A DNA stretch of 64,000 bases, taken from NCBI RefSeq assembly GCF_001663175.1, contig NZ_CP016033.1:1798001-1862000 (forward strand). Reading direction: 5' to 3'. This stretch comes from Erythrobacter neustonensis (GTDB lineage: Bacteria > Pseudomonadota > Alphaproteobacteria > Sphingomonadales > Sphingomonadaceae). This document shows positions 25,760 to 34,565 of this stretch, one piece after another (position 1 is the stretch's first letter; the number at the start of each line of letters is the position of its first letter). The notes beneath the pieces were generated by a model that did no database searches, was not told the DNA's origin, and was given only the letters and a program-made list of their open reading frames with translations. Both the position numbers and the translations under genes were made by a program.

Positions 25760-28528
25760 TCAGCCGTGCGCGCCGAATTCGTTCGCGATCGCGGTGCTGA
25801 TCCTGAGCCCCAGTTCGTGCGCGCGGGCGATCGGGGTCATGAAATCACGCTCGTAAGCGCCGTATCCCTCCTCGCCGCCGTCGGGGTAATCGCTGGGTTC
25901 ATCCAGCGGGAAATCGCGCGGTCCCGGCACGCGCACGGGGAAGGCGCGGCGCAATTGCGCCAGCGCCTCGTCGACGCGCAAGGTCAGCACCATCTCGACC
26001 ACGTCGCGCCGGCTGATGTCGTTCGCGCGGCTGAAGGCAGGCACCGCGACGGCTTTCAGGAACATGTGCTGGAGCAGCGCCAGCCGCAGCGCCTGCAGCA
26101 CCCCGATCCGGCGGCGGACATGTTCGCGCGCCTCGCTGTCCTCGTCGGGTGCGGGCAGCAGGTCGAGCAGGCGGTGGAATTTCAGCGCATCGATGCGCAG
26201 CCGCGAGGCCAGCCGGCGGAACACGCCCGTGCGGTCATCCCCGACCAGATATTCGGCCAGCGCCGCGCACGGCCCCGCCAGATGATCCTCGGTCCCGCGA
26301 TAGGTGCGGCTCGCCCAATAGGCCGAATTGAACAGCTCGCCGTAAGCCGCGACGGTCTTGATGCTGGCCAGCGCATTGGCGCGGTGCACCAGCCGCAGGA
26401 TCTGCTGCCCGCGCGCCGAATCGGCGAGCAGCGCGGCGACCTCCTCGCGGTTGGCATCCGCCGCGCTGCCGATCCCGGCGATCACGTTGACGGGGTAGCC
26501 CAGCTGCTGGAGGATCGCGTTGTGCGGGATCGCGCGGATCTGCCGCAGGCTCATTTCGCGGTCGGCGTTGATGTCGCTCTGCCGGCGCGAAACGCGGCTG
26601 CCGGTGGGGTTCAATAGCCCGAGGCCGAAGGCGGTCACCGCGCGGGCATAGGTGCGGCTGGCGAGGTGATCGCCCTGATGCTCCTTCACCGCGCGGTAGA
26701 AATCGAGGCTGACATCGGTGCGGTGATAGAACGGATCGGCCGGCGCGCCCGTGTCGGCGTCGGCGGGGCGCAGTTCGGCAATCCGGGTCAGCGTCGCCAG
26801 CGCCAGTTCGGGGGTCGCAAAGAACAGATAACCGTCGCCCCCCTGAAAGCTGACCTCGGGTTCCAGACGGATGCCCGCGCGCGCGAAACGGCGCTTGGCC
26901 CAGGGCGACAATGGCCATTCGAGCCGGTCGGCAAGGCTCGCGGGATGCGCGCCGCGGCCCATGCTTTCGCCGTGGGTGTTGAAGACGAGCGCGGCGATAT
27001 CGCCCAGTCCGTTGGCGGCCATCGCTTCGGCCAGCCGCCCCTGCAACCGCTCGATCGCGAGCGCGGCGGGCACCTGTCCGACAAAGCGGCCCGCATCCGA
27101 AAAGCCGGTCTGCACCGCCACCCGCCCCCGGGCCCGCGCATAGGCGCGGTAGGCCGGCTCTGCGAGCAGCGCATCGAGGAAGCGCCCGCCGTGTTCCAGC
27201 GCGGTCTCGGTCTCGAACAGGGGCGAGACATCGACCTTGCCCTCTACCCCGAACAGCTTGGCGAAATAGAGCGCGGCGAGCACCGTGGCGGGCTGTTCGC
27301 ATTCGGCCACCAGCATCCGGATCGGCGCATCGGCATCGATGTGCTTCAGGATCTGCGCCATCGCGAGGAATTGCCGGATCGCGGTCGAGCTTTCGGTGGC
27401 GAGCGCGGCGAAATTGGTGCGCAAGGGCTGCGCTTCGTCGACCATGCGGCGCAGCGTCACGATCGCGCCCTTGCTGGCGAGATCGATCGCCTGAGCATCG
27501 CCAAGGCGGCGGCGCACCGCGTTGTGCAGTTGCTTGGCGTTCACGCGGAAATGGATCCAGCCCATGCCAAGCCCATCGGCGCGCATCGCTGCCGCCAGCG
27601 TCAGCAGCGCGACCGCGCGGTCGGACGCGGCATCGCGCGCCTCGGCTTCCAGTGCGGCGATCAGCGGGGTGAGGGTGAGGAGATTGTCATCGCTCGGCTG
27701 GGTCAGCCGGTTGGCAGCAGCGGCCAGTGCCTCTGCGTCCCCCAGATCGCCCGCAAAATCGCCCGCGCGCGCCGCGGCGAAATCGGCCGCGCGGGTGAGC
27801 GGGCCGAGCAGCGGATGGCCTGCGTCGATCGCGGCAAGCGATTGCGTGTAGCGCGCCAGCCGCGCGGCCTTTTCCTGCAGGCGGAAGGCGATCGAGGTAT
27901 GCCAGCCGATATCGGTGCGCCCGTCCATGTCGTATCCGACCCAGCTGGCAAAGCGGAAGGGCAGGGGGCGCAAGGACCGCCACTGACCGGGCCAGCGTGC
28001 CTCGGCCTCGGTCAGGAGCCGCGCGGTGATCGCATCGCGCGCATCCTGCGCGCGGGCCATCGCGGCCATTGCCTCGCGGTGTTCATGCTCCAGTGTGACT
28101 GGCCTGCGCGGCGGGGGCTCGCTGCTGCAGCTTGCCGGATCGACCGGGTCGCTGCCGGCCGCAGCAGCGGCGACGATGCGGCTCTGGTCGGGGGTCAGAA
28201 GGAAGGTCGGGTGCGCGGTGAAGACCGCGTGCAGCTGCGGGCGTTCCCAGCGTTCGCGGAAGGTGTCGAAATCCTCGTCCAGCCCGGCAAGCGGCGCGGG
28301 TGCGGCGGGCGGGGCAAGCAGGGTGCGCAGCTTGCGCGCGCGCGCCTCCAGCCCGTCGCATTCGAGCTGCGCGACAAGTTCGGCAAGGTAATCGAGGCTG
28401 ATCTCGCCCGCCTCGAGGCTGCGCGACACGTCGAGCGACAGCTGGAACACCGGATTGAACAGCGGGGTTTCGCGCGTGCGTTGATGCAGATCGCCCAGCC
28501 GCGCTTCGAGCGCCGCGACGGTCTTCAT
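25760..28528 (-). CDS. ppc: Divergent phosphoenolpyruvate carboxylase-family protein
   Basis: A 922-residue protein with overall PEP-carboxylase layout and length. The catalytic-His segment is intact (VFTAHPTF, H106), and GFSDAG, SMGRG and NPTGSR occur in the right order. Several residues that are invariant in classical enzymes are changed. The FHGRGG loop reads FNTHGES. The lysine of GYSDSNK is replaced by Arg (GFSDAGR). The IPWIFAWTQ segment reads IPHNAILQQ. It may be a lineage-specific active form that makes oxaloacetate, or a paralogue with another role. It overlaps glk by 4 nt (ATGA), which ties it to central carbon flow. Confidence 0.75.
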   Translation of the reverse strand: MKTVAALEARLGDLHQRTRETPLFNPVFQLSLDVSRSLEAGEISLDYLAELVAQLECDGLEARARKLRTLLAPPAAPAPLAGLDEDFDTFRERWERPQLHAVFTAHPTFLLTPDQSRIVAAAAAGSDPVDPASCSSEPPPRRPVTLEHEHREAMAAMARAQDARDAITARLLTEAEARWPGQWRSLRPLPFRFASWVGYDMDGRTDIGWHTSIAFRLQEKAARLARYTQSLAAIDAGHPLLGPLTRAADFAAARAGDFAGDLGDAEALAAAANRLTQPSDDNLLTLTPLIAALEAEARDAASDRAVALLTLAAAMRADGLGMGWIHFRVNAKQLHNAVRRRLGDAQAIDLASKGAIVTLRRMVDEAQPLRTNFAALATESSTAIRQFLAMAQILKHIDADAPIRMLVAECEQPATVLAALYFAKLFGVEGKVDVSPLFETETALEHGGRFLDALLAEPAYRAYARARGRVAVQTGFSDAGRFVGQVPAALAIERLQGRLAEAMAANGLGDIAALVFNTHGESMGRGAHPASLADRLEWPLSPWAKRRFARAGIRLEPEVSFQGGDGYLFFATPELALATLTRIAELRPADADTGAPADPFYHRTDVSLDFYRAVKEHQGDHLASRTYARAVTAFGLGLLNPTGSRVSRRQSDINADREMSLRQIRAIPHNAILQQLGYPVNVIAGIGSAADANREEVAALLADSARGQQILRLVHRANALASIKTVAAYGELFNSAYWASRTYRGTEDHLAGPCAALAEYLVGDDRTGVFRRLASRLRIDALKFHRLLDLLPAPDEDSEAREHVRRRIGVLQALRLALLQHMFLKAVAVPAFSRANDISRRDVVEMVLTLRVDEALAQLRRAFPVRVPGPRDFPLDEPSDYPDGGEEGYGAYERDFMTPIARAHELGLRISTAIANEFGAHG

Positions 28529-29544
28529 TCCGCTTCACCGGCTGGCGTCTGATGTTCCGAGACGAAGGCGGCCGCTGCGCCGAACAGGCCGGGCTGCGGG
28601 TGAACGATCAGCTTGACCGGGATGTTCGCCATCAGGCTTTCGAACCGCCCCTTGGCCTTGAACCGCGAACCGAAGCCCGAGGCCAGCAGCGTGTCGCGGA
28701 TGCGGTAGCCGAGCCCGCCGGCGATCACCACGCCCGCAAAGCCCCCCTGCGCCAGCGCCAGATCGCCCGCGACCGAACCCAGCGAGAGGCAGAACCGGTC
28801 GACCGCGGCGGCGGCCAGGCTGTCGTCGCCCGCAGTGCCGAGGTTCCAGATCTCGATTGCGTCGCGTTCGGGAACGGTCCGGCCTTCGAGCGCGGCAAGC
28901 GCCTGATAGATGTCGACGATCCCGGGGCCGGCGACCACGCGCTCGACCGAGACGCGCAGGTGCCGCTGGCGCAACCGCGCAAGGATCGCATCCTCGATGC
29001 TGTCGAGCGGGGCATAGTCGATATGCCCGCCCTCGGTCGCCTGCACGCGGTAGTGGCTGCCCGAACGATAGAGGTGCGCCACGCCCAGCCCGGTGCCCGG
29101 GCCGATCACGCTGACCGTGCCTTCGCGGCCCAGCGGTTGGTCGGGGCCGGCAAGATGCAGGAACTGGCTGTCGTCGGCACGCGCCACCGCGTGCGCCACG
29201 GCGGCAAAATCGTTGACGATGGTATACCGGGTCGCACCCAGCTTTTCCTCGATCAGCGCGGGGCGAATGATCCAGGGATTGTTGGTGAAGCGGATCACCG
29301 GATTGGGCTTGCCCGGACTGCCCACCGGCCCGGCAATCGCGATGCTGACCGCCGGCGGCAGCGTGCCGCCCTTGCGCTGGCGGTAGGCCTCCCATGCGGT
29401 CTGGAAGCTGGCATGATCGGCGGTGTGGAGCGTCTCGGGCTCGTCGAGCGTGATCGACCCGTCGGCGCCAAGGCTGGCGATGGCAAAGCGCGCGTGGGTT
29501 CCGCCGATATCGACGACGACTAACTCCGGCACCATCTCGCGCAT
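28525..29544 (-). CDS. glk: Glucokinase
   Basis: A 339-residue glucokinase of the proteobacterial Glk family. VVDIGGTHARFAIA is the phosphate loop, NPWIIRP and TIVNDFAAVAHAV contain the catalytic Asp, and VIGPGTGLGVAHL and EGGHIDYAP complete the active site. It makes glucose-6-phosphate for Zwf from glucose arriving via the hexose carrier, sucrose cleavage or SQ desulfonation. ATG 29544 lies just after GACGAGG; ATG 29535 is an alternative. Its stop overlaps the ppc-family start. Confidence 0.94.
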   Translation of the reverse strand: MREMVPELVVVDIGGTHARFAIASLGADGSITLDEPETLHTADHASFQTAWEAYRQRKGGTLPPAVSIAIAGPVGSPGKPNPVIRFTNNPWIIRPALIEEKLGATRYTIVNDFAAVAHAVARADDSQFLHLAGPDQPLGREGTVSVIGPGTGLGVAHLYRSGSHYRVQATEGGHIDYAPLDSIEDAILARLRQRHLRVSVERVVAGPGIVDIYQALAALEGRTVPERDAIEIWNLGTAGDDSLAAAAVDRFCLSLGSVAGDLALAQGGFAGVVIAGGLGYRIRDTLLASGFGSRFKAKGRFESLMANIPVKLIVHPQPGLFGAAAAFVSEHQTPAGEAE

Positions 29545-29614
29545 ATCCTCGTCCCTGTCGGTTGGCCTTGATCGGCAGGGGTGTAGCAGGCGGCGCGCGG
29601 GAATCCCACGCGCC

Positions 29615-29627
29615 GCATACTTATTCA
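29615..29627 (-). promoter_or_regulatory. TGAATAAGTATGC motif upstream of glk
   Basis: Second exact copy of the 13-base motif found before zwf, here 71-83 bp upstream of the glk start and 15 bp past the S46 peptidase stop. See the zwf copy at 22971. Confidence 0.35.
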
Positions 29628-29641
29628 GATCGGGGAGCCGC

Positions 29642-31780
29642 TTACTGCGCGGCAACGCCCATTTCGGTCAGCAGACGGTCTGCGCCGTCGATCTTTTCCA
29701 TCGTCCACAGCATAAAGCGGCTGTCGACGTGGATCGTGCGGTTGATCGCCGGATCATACATCCAGTCGCTGACCACGCCTTCGATCGTGCCGTCGAAGGC
29801 CAGGCCCACGAACTCGCCGCGCGCATTGAGCGTCGAGGAGCCCGAGTTGCCGTTGGTGATGTCGACCGTCGACATGAAGTCGACCGGCAGCGTGCCCAGT
29901 TCAGGCGCGACATAGCGGCCGTAATCCTTGGCCTTGATCAACTCGATCATCTTGTCGGGCGCGTCGAATTCGCCGCGGCCGGTGTGCTTGGCAACGATGC
30001 CTTCGGCGGTGGTGAAGGGCGTCCATTCCTGTCCGTCGACCTTCTTGCCCGTCACCTTGCCATAGGTGAAGCGCAGCGAGCCGTTGGCGTCGGGGTACAT
30101 CGTCTTGCCCTGCGATGCGGCATAGGCAAGACGTGCTTCCATGACCTTGGAACGGGCCTTCTGCATTGCGCCCGAACGCGCCTTGTCGGCCGCTTCGCCT
30201 GCCATCGCCTCGTCATAGGTGGCGACCGCCAGCTGGATGAAGGGGTCGTTCGAGGCGCGGAAATCGGCCGGGGTCTTGCCCATCCATTCCATCCGCTTGG
30301 CCGAGGTGCCAAGTTCGCTGGTGGCGTAGAGCGAGGCGATATCGCGGCCTTCGATGAAGGCATCGAAGCTCTTGATCCGGCTTTCGGCGGGAAGCTGGCG
30401 GTATTCGGCGATCGCATCGGCGAACAATTGCTGGTCGATCGCTTCGACATAACGCCGGTCGATGATCGCCATGCGCTGCGTCATGAAGGCCTTGTCGCGG
30501 TCCTGGAAACCGGGTTCGCGGTCCTTGTTGGGCTTGGTCTGCTCGTTCGACCAGCGATAGAGCGTGCGCGCCGCGCTGTAGAGCTGCCCGCGCGAGAGCA
30601 TGCCCTTGCGCTGATCGGCGAGCGCTGCGGCGTTGGTTTCGGCGATCAGGCGGTCAAGTTCGACGAGCGCCGCGCCATACTGCGCCTCGCGCTTGGGGTC
30701 GGCCTTGATCCAGGCGCGGAAAGCGTCCTCGTCGGCCTGCTTCTTGGCGACCAGCGAAATCGCGTCGGCCCCGGCAAGCTGGCCGGCGATCTTCTTTTCG
30801 TAGTTCTCGGTGCCCTGCAGCGTCGCGGCATAGGCGATCGTCGCGGCTTGGTTGCCCGCGGTCAGCTCGTCGATCCGGTCGCCGTATTCGGCCAGCATGC
30901 GCTGCTGATAGGGGTAGAGTTCCTCGTAATAGAAGCGCGCCTCATCCGCGGTGCGCAGGCGTTCGGTGGTGCCGGGGAAGCCGGCGACCATCACGAAATC
31001 GCCCGCCTTCACGCCGTCCTTGGCGATCGGCAGGAACGCCTTGGGCTTGAAGGGCACGTTCTCCTTGGCAAACGGGGCCGAAGCGCCGTTGGGGGCCACG
31101 TAAGCGCGGTAGAACGAGAAGTCGCCGGTGTGGCGCGGCCACATCCAGTTGTCCTTCTCGCCGCCGAAATTGCCCACGCCCGCCGCCGGGGCATAGACGA
31201 GGCGCACGTCCTGGATTTCGAGCTGCTGCTGGAGCCAGTATTGCGCGCCGCCGAAATAGGCGCGCACGTCGCAGCGGCGGTTGGCCTGCTTTTCGCATGC
31301 CTCGATCAATGCGGCACGGTTGGCCTGCAACCGGTCGAACCGCGCGCGGCCTTCAAGCTTGTCGGCGCCTTTCAGCATCGCCTTCGACACATCGCGCAGG
31401 TCCTCGATCACATAGATCCGGCTGCCGGGCGCGGCGGGCAGTTCATCGCCCAGCGTCTTGGCGAGGAAACCGTCGGTCAAGTAATCGTTCTCGGGCGAGG
31501 AATTGTATTGCAGCGAGCCGACCACGCAGTGGTGGTTGGTCGCGACCAGACCTTCGGGCGACAGGAACGCCGCCGAGCAGCCACCCAGCGATGCGATCGC
31601 GGTCAGCGGCGGGCGTTGCAGGTCGCCCAGCGTCTTGGCATCGAGTTCGAGCCCGGCAGCCTTCATCTCATCGGCGATGGCGGCGGTCTGGCTCGGCAGC
31701 CACATGCCTTCGTCGGCTTGCACGGCAGCAGGAACAGCCACGATCAGGGCGCTGGCCCCGGCGAGCAGGAACTTCTTCAT
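29642..31780 (-). CDS. S46 family dipeptidyl-peptidase (DPP7-like)
   Basis: A 712-residue S46 serine exopeptidase with a signal peptide ending near AAVQAD. The catalytic His lies in LVATNHHC (about residue 84) and the Ser in TNGNSGSSTLN near the C-terminus. In this family the residue 18 after the Ser sets P1 preference: Arg in DPP11 (acidic P1), Gly in DPP7 (hydrophobic P1). Here it is Gly (GLAFDG), so DPP7-like specificity is predicted. It releases dipeptides from periplasmic oligopeptides. No relation to the neighbouring glk is evident. Confidence 0.92.
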   Translation of the reverse strand: MKKFLLAGASALIVAVPAAVQADEGMWLPSQTAAIADEMKAAGLELDAKTLGDLQRPPLTAIASLGGCSAAFLSPEGLVATNHHCVVGSLQYNSSPENDYLTDGFLAKTLGDELPAAPGSRIYVIEDLRDVSKAMLKGADKLEGRARFDRLQANRAALIEACEKQANRRCDVRAYFGGAQYWLQQQLEIQDVRLVYAPAAGVGNFGGEKDNWMWPRHTGDFSFYRAYVAPNGASAPFAKENVPFKPKAFLPIAKDGVKAGDFVMVAGFPGTTERLRTADEARFYYEELYPYQQRMLAEYGDRIDELTAGNQAATIAYAATLQGTENYEKKIAGQLAGADAISLVAKKQADEDAFRAWIKADPKREAQYGAALVELDRLIAETNAAALADQRKGMLSRGQLYSAARTLYRWSNEQTKPNKDREPGFQDRDKAFMTQRMAIIDRRYVEAIDQQLFADAIAEYRQLPAESRIKSFDAFIEGRDIASLYATSELGTSAKRMEWMGKTPADFRASNDPFIQLAVATYDEAMAGEAADKARSGAMQKARSKVMEARLAYAASQGKTMYPDANGSLRFTYGKVTGKKVDGQEWTPFTTAEGIVAKHTGRGEFDAPDKMIELIKAKDYGRYVAPELGTLPVDFMSTVDITNGNSGSSTLNARGEFVGLAFDGTIEGVVSDWMYDPAINRTIHVDSRFMLWTMEKIDGADRLLTEMGVAAQ

Positions 31781-31864
31781 CGAGCACTTACCTCATGCGA
31801 AAGGGGGGCGCTGCGGGTGCAGCGCACCGAAGTTGGTCGCACCTGGCGGCGCGTGGGCCCGCTG

Positions 31865-32518
31865 TTAGGCCAGATCAGATTGCGGCGGAAGGGGCGATTG
31901 CGCGCTATCGACGAACGGGCGACTGACGGGGTTGAGCACCAGCAGCAGCCGCACCGCCCCCGTGTCGGCAATCGGCGGAGAGCGGTGGATGGCGGGCCTG
32001 TCGGTCGCAAGCCTGCCCTTGAACAGCCCGACATCGAAGGCCGCAAGACGATTGATCCGCTCGGGCGGCATGCCCGCGGCCACGCGCAGCGCATCGGCTT
32101 CGTCCAGCCAGTCGGTGCCCTCGCCGGCATAGGTCGTGATCAGCCGCGCGGTGACATAGTCGGCATGGAACTTGCGGCACGAATCGGTGCGCACCACTTC
32201 CAGCCGCAGTTCGAACCGGGCAAGGTCCATCGCCGCGCAATACAGCCGGGCAAGCGCGGCGATATCCTCGGCCAGAACATCGTGGAGCGCGGGCGGCCCG
32301 CCGAAGCCGCCGCTGCGCAATCCGGCAAGCACCGCGCCGCGCACTGCGGCCTCGTCGCTGACAAAACGCAGGTCTTGCGGATCGCTTTCGAGCAGCGGGG
32401 CGAAATCGGCAAAGGACGGCCGCTGCCAGATCGCAAGATTGCAATCCGCATCCGCGATAGCGGACAGCACGGCAGGGCCGGGGGCGATACGGGACATGCG
32501 GGTCAAGACGTCGGACAT
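31865..32518 (-). CDS. DUF1826-family protein, predicted Zur-regulated
   Basis: A 217-residue cytosolic protein with the DUF1826 signature: RTDSCRKFHADYVTARLITTY followed by GEGTDWL. DUF1826 genes often travel with COG0523 (CobW-type) zinc metallochaperones and Zur, but the biochemical role is unknown. The HxD arrangement is reminiscent of metal-binding oxygenase folds, which is speculation. GAGGA precedes ATG 32518. A Zur-like palindrome lies 23 bp upstream, supporting zinc-limitation control. No CobW partner gene lies in this window. Confidence 0.82.
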   Translation of the reverse strand: MSDVLTRMSRIAPGPAVLSAIADADCNLAIWQRPSFADFAPLLESDPQDLRFVSDEAAVRGAVLAGLRSGGFGGPPALHDVLAEDIAALARLYCAAMDLARFELRLEVVRTDSCRKFHADYVTARLITTYAGEGTDWLDEADALRVAAGMPPERINRLAAFDVGLFKGRLATDRPAIHRSPPIADTGAVRLLLVLNPVSRPFVDSAQSPLPPQSDLA

Positions 32519-32540
32519 GGGATGATCCTCAAAATCTTTG

Positions 32541-32560
32541 AGTGATGTTGTATCATCACT
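32541..32560. promoter_or_regulatory. Zur-box-like palindrome
   Basis: AGTGATGTTGTATCATCACT has perfect 7-bp arms around TTGTAT and resembles the ATGTTATA-type zinc-uptake-regulator box of alphaproteobacteria. It lies between divergent DUF1826 and lipoprotein genes. A related partial site, AGTGATTATCATC, follows at 32614-32626. Confidence 0.65.
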
Positions 32561-32669
32561 AGCGGCAGAGACCGGTATCCGCAACCACCCGTCGTTGCGC
32601 AAAGGCTCTTGCGAGTGATTATCATCTGGGCCAAGAGGCACCTCCCGAACACGCGAAGGATATGCCCCC

Positions 32670-33530
32670 ATGAACAGCACGCTCAAACTCTGGACCCAGC
32701 TTGGCCTCGGCACCGCGCTTGCCGGCGGGTTGCTGGCCGCGTGCAGCGGCGAGGCGGGCACGGGCGAGGCCGGCGCGGGTGAGGCGGGCATCGCGCCCGA
32801 CACCGCCGCCACCGCGGGCGAGGGCGAAGGCGGCGCAGGCGAGGGCGAAGGCAGCGCGGCTGCCGGCGGCGAAGGCGAAGGCGGCGTCGCAACCGCCGAT
32901 GCCGCGACCGATCCGGTTGCCTATGGCATCGCGCTCGCCGTGGCCGAAGCGCATGTCGTGGCCGCGCGCGATGCCTATGCGGCGGGCAAGAAGGACGCGG
33001 CGGCCGAAATGTTCGCGCACCCGGTCAGCGAAGTGCTGCTCGACATGGACCCCGCCTTTGCCAAGCTGGGCGTTGCCGACATGAAGCCATTGTTCAGCGC
33101 CGCATCCGAAGCCGCGCTGGCAGGCAAGAGCACCGCCGAGGTCGGCAAGGCCTATGACGCCATCATCGCGGCGCTGCGCGGTGCGGCGACCAAGGCGCCC
33201 AAGACCGACGCCAGCAGCGCCAAGGTCGCCACCGGGGTGATCGCCGACATGATCGAACGCGCCAGCGCGATGTATCGCCAATTGCCCACCAACGATGCTT
33301 ACGAGCCCTATCTCGACGGCTATGGCTTTGCCCGCGTCGCGCAGACCGCCTTTGCCGCCAATGGCGCGGCCATCAAGGCCGAGAACGCAGCCGCGCACAC
33401 GCGCATCACCGAAGCGCTCGCACTGCTCGGCAAGGCCTATCCCGGGGCCGCGCGCCCCGCGACGCTGCCCGAACAGCCCGGCGCATTGTCGGGGGCGTCG
33501 GCCAAGGTGATGCTCGCCGCAGGCAACTGA
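32670..33530 (+). CDS. Lipoprotein with Gly/Glu/Ala-rich linker, function unknown
   Basis: A 286-residue predicted lipoprotein: signal peptide with lipobox LLAACS (C25), then a low-complexity Gly/Glu/Ala segment (about residues 26-80, GEG, GEA and GGE units), then a largely helical domain (about 84-285) with EAHVVAARDAYAAGKKDAAAE. I do not recognise the family. The acidic linker could tether the domain away from the membrane or weakly bind cations. It is divergent from the DUF1826 gene with a Zur-like palindrome between, so a metal-related role is plausible but unproven. Confidence 0.7.
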   Translation: MNSTLKLWTQLGLGTALAGGLLAACSGEAGTGEAGAGEAGIAPDTAATAGEGEGGAGEGEGSAAAGGEGEGGVATADAATDPVAYGIALAVAEAHVVAARDAYAAGKKDAAAEMFAHPVSEVLLDMDPAFAKLGVADMKPLFSAASEAALAGKSTAEVGKAYDAIIAALRGAATKAPKTDASSAKVATGVIADMIERASAMYRQLPTNDAYEPYLDGYGFARVAQTAFAANGAAIKAENAAAHTRITEALALLGKAYPGAARPATLPEQPGALSGASAKVMLAAGN

Positions 33531-33599
33531 CGGCGCGCGCCGAACCGGGCTGATGCTGCGGCGAATTGCCCCTGCATCATCAAGCTGCTAGGCTGCGGC

Positions 33600-34529
33600 A
33601 TGGCCCAGCAGGACACGCACAGCTCACCCGGATCATCGCGCATCGGCTGGGGGTTGCTCGCGGGCGCGCTGATGCTTGCCGCAGGCGCGGCGGCGTTTCA
33701 TCTGACCCGCGGGCCGGGCGACCCGCCGCCCTTTGCCGATGCGGGCGCCGGTGCGGACGCGGGCGGGGCGGCGTCGATCGAGCAGCTGCGCACCCGCGCC
33801 GAAGCATCGCCGACCGACCCGGCGCCGTGGCGCGAACTGGCGATGGCCCAGTTCGGGCAGCGCCAGTATGCCGATGCCGCGGCGGCCTATCGCCGCGCGA
33901 TCGAAATCATGCCGGGCGATGCCTCGCTGTGGTCCGCGCTGGGCGAAACGCTGGTGCTGTCGAGCGCGTCCGATCCCTTGCCCGCCGATGCGCTTGCCGC
34001 GTTCCGGCAGGCGGTGTCGATTGACCCCAAGGACCCGCGCGCGCGCTATTTCCTCGCGGCGCGGCGCGATCTCGACAAGGATCACGAAGGCGCGGTGGCC
34101 GATTGGCTGGCGCTGCTTGCCGACAGCCCTGCGGGCGCGCCGTGGGAAGCGGATCTGGTGCGCACGATCGAACAGGTCGGGCAGATGCACGCGATCCCGG
34201 TCGCCCCGCGCATTGCCGCAGCACAGGCCGCACGGCCCGCCGCGATGATCGCGGGCGGACAGGCAGGGCCGGGTGCGGCCGATGTTGCGGCGGCAAGCAA
34301 CATGACCGCCGCCCAGCAGCGCGCGATGATCGATGGCATGGTTGCCCAGCTTGAACAGAAGCTCAGGCAAAACCCGCAGGACCCGGCCGGCTGGAGCATG
34401 CTGGTGCGCAGCCGGATGATGCTCGGCGACGCGGCTGGCGCGCGCGCCGCGCTCGACGCAGGGATCGCCGCCAATCCGCAAGCCGCCGCGCAATTGCGCA
34501 GCGATGCCGCGACGCTCGGCCTGCGCTAG
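33600..34529 (+). CDS. TPR protein, CcmI/CycH-like cytochrome c maturation factor
   Basis: A 309-residue protein with one N-terminal transmembrane helix (about residues 15-36), then tetratricopeptide repeats: PAPWRELAMAQFGQRQYADAAAAYRRAIEIMP, DALAAFRQAVSIDPKDPRARYFLA and a C-terminal PAGWSMLVRSRMMLGDAAGARAALDAGI unit. This layout matches the periplasmic half of CcmI/CycH, which hands apocytochrome c to the haem lyase. The nearby cbb3 oxidase needs such maturation, but no other ccm gene is in the window, so a generic TPR protein remains possible. Confidence 0.7.
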   Translation: MAQQDTHSSPGSSRIGWGLLAGALMLAAGAAAFHLTRGPGDPPPFADAGAGADAGGAASIEQLRTRAEASPTDPAPWRELAMAQFGQRQYADAAAAYRRAIEIMPGDASLWSALGETLVLSSASDPLPADALAAFRQAVSIDPKDPRARYFLAARRDLDKDHEGAVADWLALLADSPAGAPWEADLVRTIEQVGQMHAIPVAPRIAAAQAARPAAMIAGGQAGPGAADVAAASNMTAAQQRAMIDGMVAQLEQKLRQNPQDPAGWSMLVRSRMMLGDAAGARAALDAGIAANPQAAAQLRSDAATLGLR

Positions 34530-34565
34530 CACGCAGCCCGTCGCTCGCCCGCGCGGGCCGGTGTT

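Noticed and set aside
29423..32545. Plus-strand open frame of about 1040 codons opposite glk, the S46 peptidase and DUF1826
   Set aside because: Spans three real genes on the other strand and shows no domain.
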